Positions 16,423 through 24,765 of a DNA stretch of 64,000 bases are shown here, in pieces; the stretch's first letter is position 1; each line of letters opens with the position of its first letter. The notes beneath the pieces were generated by a model. The model was not told where the DNA came from, did not search any database, and saw only the letters and a program-made list of their open reading frames with translations. Position numbers and translations under genes: made by a program. The DNA comes from an uncultured Phycisphaerales bacterium (GTDB taxonomy: Bacteria; Planctomycetota; Phycisphaerae; Phycisphaerales; UBA1924), in contig CAIYWI010000031.1 of NCBI GenBank assembly GCA_903929885.1, forward strand, positions 1 through 64,000, read 5' to 3'.

Positions 16423-17499
16423 TCAGGGCTCATCCGCCAACCGTCGTACCGCGCCGACCACGCCCTTGACCACGAGCGTGAACCGCTTGAGGTCGAGCGT
16501 CTCGGGCATGTCCGTGGCTTGGTGGTAGTGCGGGTTGCGGAAGTTGGCCGTATCGGTGATCATCACGGCGGGGCGGCCCGCGATGATGAACGGTCCGTGG
16601 TCGGATCGCATCATGTCGGGGATCGGCACGGGCATGAAGTCCACGTCGGTGGTCTTGAGGCCCGGAGCGTGCGCCTTCATCAGCGAGATGAGCGGGCGGC
16701 TGAACGACTGGTGCGTCTTGACGCCGACGACCGCGATCGTGTCTCCCACCGTCGATGGCTCGAAGACACCCTCGATCCGCTGGATGGGGCTCTTCTGGCT
16801 CCCCGGCTCGTCCGTGAAGTAGCCGATCATCTCGAGACTCATCATGCCGACGATGCGCTCGGGTGGGGCCTGCAGGGCCTCACCTTCGGAGGCAGTGACC
16901 GCCCGCTGCTCCTTGAGCCACGACGACACGTAGGACCGCGATCCCACCAGGCCGACCTCCTCGAGGTTGAAGAGCACCAGCCGAATCGTTCTCTCGCCGG
17001 GACCGACCTCCTTGAGGATGCGGGCCAACTCCATCACGCCGGCCACGCCGCTGGCATCGTCGTCCGCACCCGGGGACCCGGGCACGGCGTCGAAGTGGGC
17101 GGACACGATCAGCACCTCGCGGGGGCGGGTCGTGCCGGGGAAGTCGACGAGGATATTGCGATACAGCACCTTCTCGGAGTCGGGCTCGCCCTCGTGCCTC
17201 CCGAGATTCCGCGCCGGGCTGTTCCACGGGAACTCGTGAAAACGCGGCGTCAGCCCCAGCCCCTCGAGTTGCTTCACCAGCAGCCGCTCGGCGGCCTCGA
17301 GTCCCGCAGCATGATCCGCATCGCCCGCCCCCGCCCGCTTCGCGGGGAGTGATCGCACCGTTCGCATCAGTCGCTCGGGATCGACCATGTCGGCGGCTCG
17401 CCTCGAGACCTCGTGCGGCTCGGGCATCGGTCGGGCGGCCTCTTGCATGGCGACTCCCAGCAGGATCGTCGCGGCGGCGAGCAGGGTTGTCATGAGCAA
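16423..17499 (-). CDS. secreted M28-family zinc aminopeptidase
   Basis: 358 aa. Signal peptide in the first ~20 residues (LLAAATILLGVAMQEA). The M28 di-zinc site is visible: H in VSAHFDAV, D in GADDDASGVAG, the EE pair in LFNLEEVGL, E in SLEMIGYF and H in the C-terminal HYHQATDMPETLD. It probably cleaves N-terminal residues from peptides in the periplasm or outside. The start codon lies 1 nt downstream of the ROK gene's stop, so the two are one operon. Confidence 0.9.
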   Translation of the reverse strand: MLMTTLLAAATILLGVAMQEAARPMPEPHEVSRRAADMVDPERLMRTVRSLPAKRAGAGDADHAAGLEAAERLLVKQLEGLGLTPRFHEFPWNSPARNLGRHEGEPDSEKVLYRNILVDFPGTTRPREVLIVSAHFDAVPGSPGADDDASGVAGVMELARILKEVGPGERTIRLVLFNLEEVGLVGSRSYVSSWLKEQRAVTASEGEALQAPPERIVGMMSLEMIGYFTDEPGSQKSPIQRIEGVFEPSTVGDTIAVVGVKTHQSFSRPLISLMKAHAPGLKTTDVDFMPVPIPDMMRSDHGPFIIAGRPAVMITDTANFRNPHYHQATDMPETLDLKRFTLVVKGVVGAVRRLADEP

Positions 17500-17500
17500 A

Positions 17501-18472
17501 TCACTTCGAGGGGAATCGGTCCATGGCCAACAGGGCGGCGCCGAAGATGCCCGCGTGATCCTCGAGGCGGCTGGCCACCACCTCGACCTTGCGGCAGATC
17601 TCCGGGAAGGCCAGTTTGCGCACCGACTTCTCGATGCGCTCGACGAACGGCTTGCCGACGGCCTCGGTCAGCCCGCCGCCGAGAATGACGCGGGGCAGAC
17701 TCAGGATCGTCACGCAGTTGGCGATCATGACGGCCAGGTCCTCGGCGGCGTGATCGATCACCTCGATGACGAGCTCATCCTCGGCCTCGCCGCCGCGGTA
17801 GTAGCGAGCGAGCATCTTGGACTTGATCTTCGTGAAGTCGCCGTCGATCTCCTTGACGATCTGCGACTTGTTGTTGGCCTTGATGAGCCGCACGAGTCGA
17901 TCGACGACGCTGGTTCGCGAGCAGTTGTGCTCGAGCGACCGCTGGCCGCGAGGGTTGTGCGGATAGAGGATCGCGTGTCCGATCTCGCCGGCGGTCATGA
18001 AGTGGCCGTAGTAGAGCGAGCCGTTGAGGATGAGCGCTCCGCCGATGCCGGTGCCGACCCAGACGCCCAGCAGGTCCTTCGAGTCCTTCCCCGCACCGAG
18101 CTTGTTTTCGCCGTGCAGGGCGACGTTCACGTCGTTGTCGAGGTACACCCTGGTGCGAAGGCGCTTGGAGAGGATGTCGACCAGCGGGAGGTTGTCCCAG
18201 CGGAGATTCACCGCCTCGAGCACCACGCCCGCGTGCGGATCCACCGCGCCGGGAGCGCCGATCCCCACGCCGCCGCAGTCCTGCAGCGTGATCTTGGCAG
18301 CCAGACATGCCTCCTCGATGCCCGCCACGATGCGACCGAGGATGGCCTCGGTGCCCTCCTCGGCCTTGGTCTTGCGTTTGGCCTCGCCGATCAGCTTGTG
18401 GTCGGGAGAGACCACGCCGATCTGCATGTTGGTGCCGCCGAGGTCGATGCCGATGAATGGTTTGGAAGCCAT
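17501..18472 (-). CDS. ROK-family sugar kinase (glucokinase-like)
   Basis: 323 aa. ATP-binding start FIGIDLGGTNMQIGVV, the catalytic-Asp block YLDNDVNVALHGENKLGAG and the GVWVGTGIGGALILNG block are present, so it probably phosphorylates a hexose. The usual ROK zinc motif (GH...CxCGxxGCxE) is absent: after GEIGHAILYP comes NPRGQRSLEHNCSRTS with a single cysteine. The substrate cannot be read from sequence. The start was chosen at MASKPFIGID because the fold begins there. It is the first gene of the operon with the M28 peptidase. Confidence 0.85.
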   Translation of the reverse strand: MASKPFIGIDLGGTNMQIGVVSPDHKLIGEAKRKTKAEEGTEAILGRIVAGIEEACLAAKITLQDCGGVGIGAPGAVDPHAGVVLEAVNLRWDNLPLVDILSKRLRTRVYLDNDVNVALHGENKLGAGKDSKDLLGVWVGTGIGGALILNGSLYYGHFMTAGEIGHAILYPHNPRGQRSLEHNCSRTSVVDRLVRLIKANNKSQIVKEIDGDFTKIKSKMLARYYRGGEAEDELVIEVIDHAAEDLAVMIANCVTILSLPRVILGGGLTEAVGKPFVERIEKSVRKLAFPEICRKVEVVASRLEDHAGIFGAALLAMDRFPSK

Positions 18473-18549
18473 GGGTGCCGGAGTGAGCCGAGTGGGCGAT
18501 GCGGGGTGTGCGTGTGGCAGGGAGCGGGCCGAAGGTGAACCGGGTCGGG

Positions 18550-18852
18550 TCAGTCGCCTCCGCCGAGCGTCTTGGGACCGAACTTGCCGGCGGTTCGCTC
18601 CATGTAGCGATCGCCCTTGCGTTGGTACTTGGTGAACCCGAGACGCTCGAGGTTCTTGTCCGAGAGCGCGCTCTTGGCCTTCATGTCGCTCCACTTCTCG
18701 GCGATGGCCGGGGCGACGATGGCGCGACGGACCTTTTGTCCCGTCTCGGGATGCTCGGTGAGGGCGTCTTCCTTCATGGACTGGACGATCTCAAAGGTCT
18801 TCCCGGTGGGGTTGCCCTTCTTGTCGAGGAGCTCGTAGACGTACGTCGGCAT
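18550..18852 (-). CDS. FmdB-like small protein without zinc-ribbon cysteines
   Basis: 100 aa. Starts MPTYVYELLDKKGNPTGKTF and continues EHPETGQKVRRAI, which parallels the FmdB/CxxC-CxxC-SSSS zinc ribbon (MPTYEYRC...C...CP.CG..). All cysteines are gone. The C-terminal half is Lys-rich (SALSDKNLERLGFTKYQRKG). Role unknown. A TACCAT box on the minus strand (18861-18866) ends 8 nt before the ATG and there is no ribosome-binding site. Confidence 0.65.
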   Translation of the reverse strand: MPTYVYELLDKKGNPTGKTFEIVQSMKEDALTEHPETGQKVRRAIVAPAIAEKWSDMKAKSALSDKNLERLGFTKYQRKGDRYMERTAGKFGPKTLGGGD

Positions 18853-18860
18853 GGTCCCCG

Positions 18861-18866
18861 ATGGTA
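18861..18866 (-). promoter_or_regulatory. -10 box of the FmdB-like gene (leaderless type)
   Basis: TACCAT on the minus strand, 8 nt before the start codon at 18852. Confidence 0.5.
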
Positions 18867-18896
18867 TGAGGCGCGCCGCGGGACTGCCGGGGCGAC

Positions 18897-19319
18897 TCAG
18901 TACGGGATCGTGTCGGCGTAGACCTTGTCGTCATCGTTGCCGGCGACGCCGTCGGGACCGGCCGAGTGGTACTTGACCATGGTCTTGCCCGTCTTCTCCT
19001 CGAAGGAGAAGGTCATTTCCTTGCCCCAACCGTCGTTGAACGCGCCCGGCGATTCCAGATCGGCCGGGGCTTTGGGGAGCTTCTTGTTCGACTCCCGGTA
19101 CATGGCGATCAGCAAGGACATCTGCTCGGTGCGGATCTCGCGGGCCATCTCGCGGCCGGAGTCGCGGGTCTGCTTCACTTGGTCCATGTAACTCGTGCCG
19201 CCGGTCTTGCCGAACATCATGATCAGCACGATGCCCACGACCAGCAACAGCGCCAGGAGCACAAGCCCGTTGCCGCGACGAGCGTGAGTCGCACACGCCA
19301 AGGAACGCTTGGTTGTCAT
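18897..19319 (-). CDS. GspG-like pseudopilin-type protein
   Basis: 140 aa. One N-terminal membrane helix (NGLVLLALLLVVGIVLIMMF), then a helix and the C-terminal GPDGVAGNDDDKVYADTIPY, the calcium-loop end typical of GspG major pseudopilins (GPDG..GTxDDI). A canonical prepilin cleavage site (GFTLIE) is lacking, so it may be a membrane-anchored relative rather than a pilus subunit. A TACGCT box (complement of 19326-19331) lies 6 nt upstream. Its neighbours are small membrane proteins on the same strand. Confidence 0.65.
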   Translation of the reverse strand: MTTKRSLACATHARRGNGLVLLALLLVVGIVLIMMFGKTGGTSYMDQVKQTRDSGREMAREIRTEQMSLLIAMYRESNKKLPKAPADLESPGAFNDGWGKEMTFSFEEKTGKTMVKYHSAGPDGVAGNDDDKVYADTIPY

Positions 19320-19345
19320 GCCGGAAGCGTATCAGGACCGCGAAC

Positions 19346-19633
19346 TCAGGCCTTGTCGCCGCCTCGACCGGCCTTCATGAGCCGCTCGCCCTGCTCGGGA
19401 GTCATGGAGCCCTCGGCGATGTAGGCGGCGATTTCGCGGCGGGACCGCTCCCGGGCATTGGTCTTGAGAACCCCGGCGACGACATTGAATGCCACGATCA
19501 GCACCACGCCCCCCATCACGATGCCGGGAATCAGCACGTCCTCATGGAGCATTCGGCTGACCGACGGGTCGACCTTGATGTTGACCACTGGGTCGGCCGC
19601 AGCAAGCGTGTACGCAGCGGACAGCATGGGCAT
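19346..19633 (-). CDS. small single-pass membrane protein
   Basis: 95 aa. A short N-terminal segment, then a helix (DVLIPGIVMGGVVLIVAFNVVAGVL, residues 35-59), then a cytoplasmic tail REIAAYIAEGSMTPEQGERLM that resembles a SHOCT-like helix. Function unknown. It lies between CutC and the GspG-like gene, all on the minus strand. Confidence 0.6.
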   Translation of the reverse strand: MPMLSAAYTLAAADPVVNIKVDPSVSRMLHEDVLIPGIVMGGVVLIVAFNVVAGVLKTNARERSRREIAAYIAEGSMTPEQGERLMKAGRGGDKA

Positions 19634-19691
19634 GGCATGGGCTCCAAGGGTGTCGGACCGATTGACGGTTGGGAATCCTACGGGCGGAGTT

Positions 19692-20444
19692 TCAGGCCTT
19701 GGAGCCGGCCGCCGCGTCCATCGCCCGACGCATCGCCCCAACCATCGCCGGATCGAGTCGCGGCGGGGCCCCGCAGGGGAGCCCGGACGCCGCCGGGCGG
19801 CACGCGCTGTGGAGGGCTTGGCAGCCTGTCAGCATGAGGGCCTGAGCGGCGTTGGCGGGACGGAAACCACCGCCGGGGAGGATCTGAATCCGTCCGCCCG
19901 CCGCCTGCCGCAGTTCGCCCAGACGGCGACAGCGGGCCTCGAAGGCCTCACCCTCGCCCGGGGTGGCCCAGGTGCCCACCCCTGCGCTCAGGATGCGGGT
20001 GACGCCCAGCCCCACGAGCGTCTCGAGGGCCTCGAAGGCATCGGGCGTGAAGTCGAAGGCCCGGTGGAAGACGGTCTCGACGCCGCGGCAGGAGGCCACG
20101 AGCTCGCGTGACGCCTCGACGGGCACATGGCCGGTCACGGTCAACAGGCCGAAGACGACGCCGGCGGCTCCGGCTTCGACGGCGGCCGCGGCTTCGCGTT
20201 GCATCTCGCGTCGTTCGGAGGCGTCCATCACGAAGTCGCCGGCTCTGGGCCGGACCATGGCCATGACGGGCACGGGGCACGCCCGCACCACCTCGCGGAT
20301 GATCGCCGCGGGCGCGGTGAGGCCTTGGGTGTGCAGGTCGGCGACCAACTCGAGGCGGTCGGCGCCGGCATGGCATGCGGCGACGGCATCCTCGACGCAG
20401 TCGACGGCGATTTCGAGCAACGGGCGTTGGGCGGGCGTGGTCAT
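19692..20444 (-). CDS. cutC: CutC-family protein
   Basis: 250 aa, normal length for CutC. TIM-barrel motifs: LEIAVDCVEDAVAACHAGADRLEL at the N-terminus, PVMAMVRPRAGDFVMD, AAGVVFGLLT and RILSAGVG. CutC was described as a copper homeostasis protein, although its enzymatic role is uncertain. The start lies 9 nt after the fucosidase stop codon, so the two are co-transcribed. That context might point to a sugar-related role. Confidence 0.9.
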   Translation of the reverse strand: MTTPAQRPLLEIAVDCVEDAVAACHAGADRLELVADLHTQGLTAPAAIIREVVRACPVPVMAMVRPRAGDFVMDASERREMQREAAAAVEAGAAGVVFGLLTVTGHVPVEASRELVASCRGVETVFHRAFDFTPDAFEALETLVGLGVTRILSAGVGTWATPGEGEAFEARCRRLGELRQAAGGRIQILPGGGFRPANAAQALMLTGCQALHSACRPAASGLPCGAPPRLDPAMVGAMRRAMDAAAGSKA

Positions 20445-20453
20445 GTCGGTGCG

Positions 20454-21791
20454 TCAGCGGGAGCGGAAGATGGCGAAACGGGAGATGAGGGGCGTGCCTC
20501 GGGAGTCGGAGATGCGAACCCGCATCGACGCGGCCTGCACGGGCGTGAATCGTTCGATGCGCTTGTGGCCCACGGCCGAACCCGTGGCGACGCTGCGCCA
20601 CTCGCCGTCGACGAGGGCCTCGACGACATAGCCCCGCACACGTTCGCCCTCCTCGATGCGTTCCTGGATGATCACGCGGTCGATGGGGAGGGGCGTGGAG
20701 GGCTGAATGACGAACTCGGACCCTTCGCCCTGGGTTTCGCTGACGGGGATGCCCCACTCGGCCTCGAGCGCCTTGCCGAACTCCGCGGCACGTGTCGCGT
20801 CGGCCTGCGGGATGGCGCCCGTCGTGTCGGGCGAGAGATTGAGCAGCAAGACCGCGCCGCGACCGACCGATTGATCGTGCATGCGAACGAGGTCCTTGAC
20901 GCTCTTGAGGGAGGCCTCGTTGCGGGGATTCCAGAACCAGGTGTCGCGGATGCGAGCGTCACACTCGTTGGGAAGCCAGCGGTCGCCATCAGGGTCGCCG
21001 TCGGCAGCGGTGTATTCCCCCCACGGCCGCACGCCATGCTTGACGGCGTTCCACGCCGGATAGGGAGCGACGCCGATCTCGTTGCCCACCCACCGGATGC
21101 TGGCCTGCGGGCCTTGGAAGACCACCGCGCCGGGCGCGTGCCTTGCGACGATGTCGCCGACGTCGAAGACCAGCGATCCGTCGAACCACACCTCCATCAT
21201 GTCGCCGTAGTTGGCGAGCACTTCCGTCAGTTGCGTTCGGAAGAGCTTCTCGTAGTCGGCCTGCTTGGAAGGGTCCTTGGTGCGCCCGCCCACGCCTGCG
21301 CCGTGTCGGCGGTCCTGCGGCGAGATGTACACGCCAAGCTTCATGTCGCGTCGACGACACGACTCGGCGAGATCGCGGAGCACGTCGGCCTTTCCGTCTC
21401 GCCACGGCATGTGGCCCACCGACCAGTCGGTGGTCGCGGTCTGCCACCAGCAGAAGCCGCCTTCATGCTTGGCGACAAAGACGATGTACTTGGCGCCCAT
21501 CGATTCGGCGACGGTCACCCACTGATCGGTGTCGAGTTTGTCGGGGTTCATGGCCGCGAGGGACGTGGAGCCGTCGTCGGTCTCGCGTCCCTGCCACGTC
21601 TGCGGCGCCAGGTGAATGAACATGCCGAGCTCGAGTCGATGCCACGCGAGCTGGGCCGGCGTGGGCTTGGGTGGCGAGTCGGCGGACTGGCCGGCCGCGA
21701 ACGAGGCCAGGCAGGCGACGAGCATCGCGCCGGCGCGAAGGAACGGGGCGAGGGGCGAGCAAAACTGAGACGACGGAGCGACGGGGTGCAT
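20454..21791 (-). CDS. secreted alpha-L-fucosidase (GH29)
   Basis: 445 aa. Signal peptide ending SFAAGQ near residue 33. The GH29 barrel has the early WHRLELGMFIHLAPQTW block, AKYIVFVAKHEGGFCWW, YISPQDRRHG and the nucleophile aspartate in MMEVWFDGSL. The C-terminal ~110 residues form a small beta domain (RVRISDSRGTPLISRFAIFR). It removes terminal fucose from glycans, probably in the periplasm, fitting algal polysaccharide use by planctomycetes. It is divergent from the DUF1080 gene across 66 bp. Confidence 0.9.
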   Translation of the reverse strand: MHPVAPSSQFCSPLAPFLRAGAMLVACLASFAAGQSADSPPKPTPAQLAWHRLELGMFIHLAPQTWQGRETDDGSTSLAAMNPDKLDTDQWVTVAESMGAKYIVFVAKHEGGFCWWQTATTDWSVGHMPWRDGKADVLRDLAESCRRRDMKLGVYISPQDRRHGAGVGGRTKDPSKQADYEKLFRTQLTEVLANYGDMMEVWFDGSLVFDVGDIVARHAPGAVVFQGPQASIRWVGNEIGVAPYPAWNAVKHGVRPWGEYTAADGDPDGDRWLPNECDARIRDTWFWNPRNEASLKSVKDLVRMHDQSVGRGAVLLLNLSPDTTGAIPQADATRAAEFGKALEAEWGIPVSETQGEGSEFVIQPSTPLPIDRVIIQERIEEGERVRGYVVEALVDGEWRSVATGSAVGHKRIERFTPVQAASMRVRISDSRGTPLISRFAIFRSR

Positions 21792-21830
21792 GCGAGAATC
21801 CTCGGCGGGAGCGTGGAGACCGCTGGACGA

Positions 21831-21836
21831 TATCAT
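21831..21836 (+). promoter_or_regulatory. candidate -10 box of the DUF1080 gene
   Basis: TATCAT, 21 nt before the ATG at 21858. With the AGGAG at 21847-21851 this gene would have a short leader with a real ribosome-binding site, unlike the leaderless group. Confidence 0.4.
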
Positions 21837-21857
21837 CAACCAGCCAAGGAGATCCCC

Positions 21858-22565
21858 ATGTCGATCCGCGCCTTCGCGGTTCCCGCAAGCCTGATCCTGA
21901 CGGTCTCGATGCTGCAGGGATGCACGACGCAAGGTCCGTCGTCGCATGTCGCGGGCTTTCAACCGCTCTTCAACGGCAAGGACCTGAGCGGGTGGAAGGG
22001 ATTGGTGGCGGATCCTCCGACGCGGGCGAAGATGAGCCCCGAGCAGTTGGCCCAGGCGCAGGCCGCGGCGGACGATCGCATGCGGGCCCACTGGCGCGTG
22101 GATGACGGCGTGCTGCATTTTGACGGCAAGGGCGACAATCTTTGCACCATTCACGACTTCAGCGACTTCGAGTTGCTCGTCGACTGGAAGATTCCGCCCA
22201 AGGGCGACAGCGGCATCTACCTGCGGGGCAGTCCGCAGGTGCAGATCTGGGACAACCCCATCGGCTCGGGCGGTCTGTACAACAACCAGAAGCATCCGAG
22301 CAAGCCGCTGGCGGTGGCCGATCGCAAGCCGGGCGAATGGAACACCTTTCGCATCCGCATGGAGGGCGAGAAGGTGACGGTGTGGCTCAACGACGTGCTG
22401 GTCGTCGACCGGACGCCCCTCGAGAACTACTGGGAACGGGACAAGCCGATCTACCTGCGAGGCGCCATCGAACTGCAGAATCACGGGGGCGAGTTGTGGT
22501 TCCGCAACGTGATGATCCGGGGACTTGCTCGTCCCTCGGAGTTCAGGCCGACGGGCAAGCTCTGA
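21858..22565 (+). CDS. DUF1080 lipoprotein (3-keto-disaccharide hydrolase-like)
   Basis: 235 aa. Lipobox LQGC at residue ~22. The family start is FQPLFNGKDLSGWKG, then the LamG-like jelly roll: FELLVDWKIPPKGDSGIYLRG, EWNTFRIRMEGEKVTVWLND, GAIELQNHGGELWFRNVMIR. DUF1080 proteins bind or cleave sugars (3-keto-disaccharide hydrolase activity has been reported). AGGAG at 21847-21851 is 6 nt before the ATG. The divergent fucosidase suggests a shared glycan substrate. Confidence 0.9.
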   Translation: MSIRAFAVPASLILTVSMLQGCTTQGPSSHVAGFQPLFNGKDLSGWKGLVADPPTRAKMSPEQLAQAQAAADDRMRAHWRVDDGVLHFDGKGDNLCTIHDFSDFELLVDWKIPPKGDSGIYLRGSPQVQIWDNPIGSGGLYNNQKHPSKPLAVADRKPGEWNTFRIRMEGEKVTVWLNDVLVVDRTPLENYWERDKPIYLRGAIELQNHGGELWFRNVMIRGLARPSEFRPTGKL

Positions 22566-22616
22566 CGACGCGGAAGGCCTCGCCGGTCGACGGCGAGGGA
22601 CGGACATCGAAGGCCG

Positions 22617-22657
22617 GAAACAAAGCGGCCCCAGGCGGGTATCCCCGCCCGGGGCCG
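22617..22657 (-). terminator. intrinsic terminator of the large dockerin-like gene
   Basis: Inverted repeat 22626-22657 (7 + 6 bp with one A/C mismatch, TATC loop). Read on the minus strand it is followed by CTTTGTTT, so it ends the gene at 22690. It may also stop the converging DUF1080 transcript. Confidence 0.7.
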
Positions 22658-22689
22658 TGATCTCGACTCAGGATGTCAGCGTCGGAGGC

Positions 22690-24765
22690 TTAGCAGCCAC
22701 CCGCCTCCCAGACGCTGAAGAAGGCCTCGATGTCGCCGCCGTCGACGCCACCGTCTTGGTTGACGTCGCCGCAGGAGTCGCCGCCTTCCCACGAGGCGAA
22801 GAAGGCCTCGATGTCGCCGCCGTCAACGCCGCCGTCGGTGTTGAAGTCGGCGGCACAGGGCGGGCAGCCGCCGCCACCGCCGCACGAGCCGGCCACGACG
22901 ACGTACTGGGTGCCAGCGATGTCGCCGAAGTTGACGACGGTGGGGTTGGCCAGCGAAGGCACGTCGACGCCGGGCAGGCCGCCGATGACCTGGTTGCTGG
23001 CGTAATCGGCGTTGCCGTTGGCGATGAATCCGGCGAGCTTGATGCACGAGGAGCCGTCCCAGCCGAGCTCGACGAGATCGATGCTGATCTCGACGCCGGT
23101 GGTGACGTTGACGGCGTCGGCGACGCTGCCGCCGGTCCCCTGCACGCCGCCGAAGTTGCTGTTGTTGATGCTGAAGCTGATGAGGCCGGGCGTGCCGACG
23201 GGGTTGGAGTTGTCGGCGGCGAGGCTCTCGGCGGCGGCGCGCGGGGCGTAGTTGGTGTACAGGTTGGCGGTGAAGCCGTCCTGGATCATGGGGTCGTTGG
23301 GGTTGCCGTTGCAGGGGACGAAGTTGCCGCGGAAGGTGACGGGGTTGTAGTCGGCCTTGTTGCCGCCGTCGTACGCGCCGTAGTCGAGGGGGCTGCCCAA
23401 GGCGTTGGTGCGCTTGCCGCCGGTGCGGAGGACGGAGCAGTCCATGACCATGTAGGGGGTGTTGCCGCCGGTCTTGATGCTCATCCAGTAGTCGGCCGCA
23501 AAGTCGGACTCGAAGGTGAGGCCGGCCATGCGGTTGAGATTGCCGTAGGAGATGTCGACGTTGTTGCCTAAGAGGACGTTCTGGCCGCCCTGGCCGTCGG
23601 CGTCGATGAAGAGGTTGAGCTTGTTGCCGCCCGCATCGCACGGCGTGCCGCCACCGGACTCGAGGTTGCCGGTGATGAGCATGTGGAGGCGACCGTTGTT
23701 GACGTAGGAGTAGACGGCGTTGATCTCGCTGCCGTTGGCGTTGTCGGCGTTGCCGGCCGGGGGCGGGCAGCCGCCGGCGACGCCGCCGGCGTTGGCGTTG
23801 TTGAGCGCGATCTGGCAGCCGCGATCGTTGCTACCCGAGAGCACGCCGCTGCCGTTGCCGGCGACGTTCGTGCCCATGTAGCCGCCCTCGACGCCGATGG
23901 TGGCGAAGTTGGGGTAGTAGTCGGGGCCGCCGCCGCCGGCGCCGAAGGTGAAGTAGTAGTCGGGAGCGAACCCGGCGTCGAAGGTCATGCCGTTGAGCTT
24001 GCCCAGGGCGCCGAAGTCGATGTCCGGCGTGTTGCCAGAGGAGATGGGATTCGTGCCGTTGCTGGCCTCGTCGGTGTCGATGAGGAGCTCGAGCTTGTTG
24101 AAGTTCGTCTCCATGTTGCCGGAGAGGAACACGTAGAGGAAGGTGCTGTCCCGACAGACGTACATGCCGTCAAGCTCGCTGCCGTTGGCGAACTGGGTGC
24201 CGCTGGTGGCGTTGCCGAAGCCGGTGCGGCAGGCCTGCAAGGCCTTGGCCGGGCCATAGACGGCGTCGAGGACGCCGTCGATGACGGGGAAGCCCCCGTC
24301 GAGCGTATTGACATTGATCGAGAGGAACTGGTTGCCGGCAAAGGCGCCGAGATCGACGCCGGACATGTTGCCGATGTAGCCGCCCGAGCCGTTGCCGCCG
24401 AGATTGCCGGTGCCGACAGGCAGGCTCGGCAGGAACTGGTTGCTGGCGTAATCGTGGCCGCTGCCGTTGATGAAGGCCAGGAGGCGCACGTTGGCGGCGG
24501 GGTTGCCGAGCAGCGAGAGGGGGATCTTGAACTCGACGCCGGTGGAGACGGCGGCGGGATCGCCGCCGGTGCCGCTGGGATCGCAGGGGTTGGAGGGGCC
24601 GGCATCGCCCCAGCCGGTGGTGTTGGTCTGGACCCACTTGGCCGCGCCGTAGAGGGCGCGTTCACCCGTGTCGGTGAAGCGGCCGTCGATGGCGCCGGAT
24701 TGCGCCATGGCCTGACCGGCGAGGAACACGAGGGACGCGGCGCCGAGAACGACTCTCTTCTTCAT
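22690..24765 (-). CDS. large secreted protein with Cys-ended twin EF-hand (dockerin-like) C-terminus
   Basis: 691 aa. The start at 24765 has GGAGG 8 nt upstream and a signal peptide MKKRVVLGAASLVFLAGQAMA. The body is Gly/Asn-rich and nested-repetitive: a segment around STGVEFKIPLSLLG...LLAFINGSGHDYASNQ recurs near the end as TTGVEISIDLVELG...LAGFIANGNADYASNQ. Between them two copies of another unit occur (ANGSELDGMYV...LELLIDTD and ANGSEINAVYS...LNLFIDAD), giving an A-B-B'-A' order. The last ~55 residues are CAADFNTDGGVDGGD...FFASW and GDVNQDGGVDGGD...FFSVW, ending EAGGC. Probably a surface or extracellular protein; function unknown. Confidence 0.8.
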   Translation of the reverse strand: MKKRVVLGAASLVFLAGQAMAQSGAIDGRFTDTGERALYGAAKWVQTNTTGWGDAGPSNPCDPSGTGGDPAAVSTGVEFKIPLSLLGNPAANVRLLAFINGSGHDYASNQFLPSLPVGTGNLGGNGSGGYIGNMSGVDLGAFAGNQFLSINVNTLDGGFPVIDGVLDAVYGPAKALQACRTGFGNATSGTQFANGSELDGMYVCRDSTFLYVFLSGNMETNFNKLELLIDTDEASNGTNPISSGNTPDIDFGALGKLNGMTFDAGFAPDYYFTFGAGGGGPDYYPNFATIGVEGGYMGTNVAGNGSGVLSGSNDRGCQIALNNANAGGVAGGCPPPAGNADNANGSEINAVYSYVNNGRLHMLITGNLESGGGTPCDAGGNKLNLFIDADGQGGQNVLLGNNVDISYGNLNRMAGLTFESDFAADYWMSIKTGGNTPYMVMDCSVLRTGGKRTNALGSPLDYGAYDGGNKADYNPVTFRGNFVPCNGNPNDPMIQDGFTANLYTNYAPRAAAESLAADNSNPVGTPGLISFSINNSNFGGVQGTGGSVADAVNVTTGVEISIDLVELGWDGSSCIKLAGFIANGNADYASNQVIGGLPGVDVPSLANPTVVNFGDIAGTQYVVVAGSCGGGGGCPPCAADFNTDGGVDGGDIEAFFASWEGGDSCGDVNQDGGVDGGDIEAFFSVWEAGGC

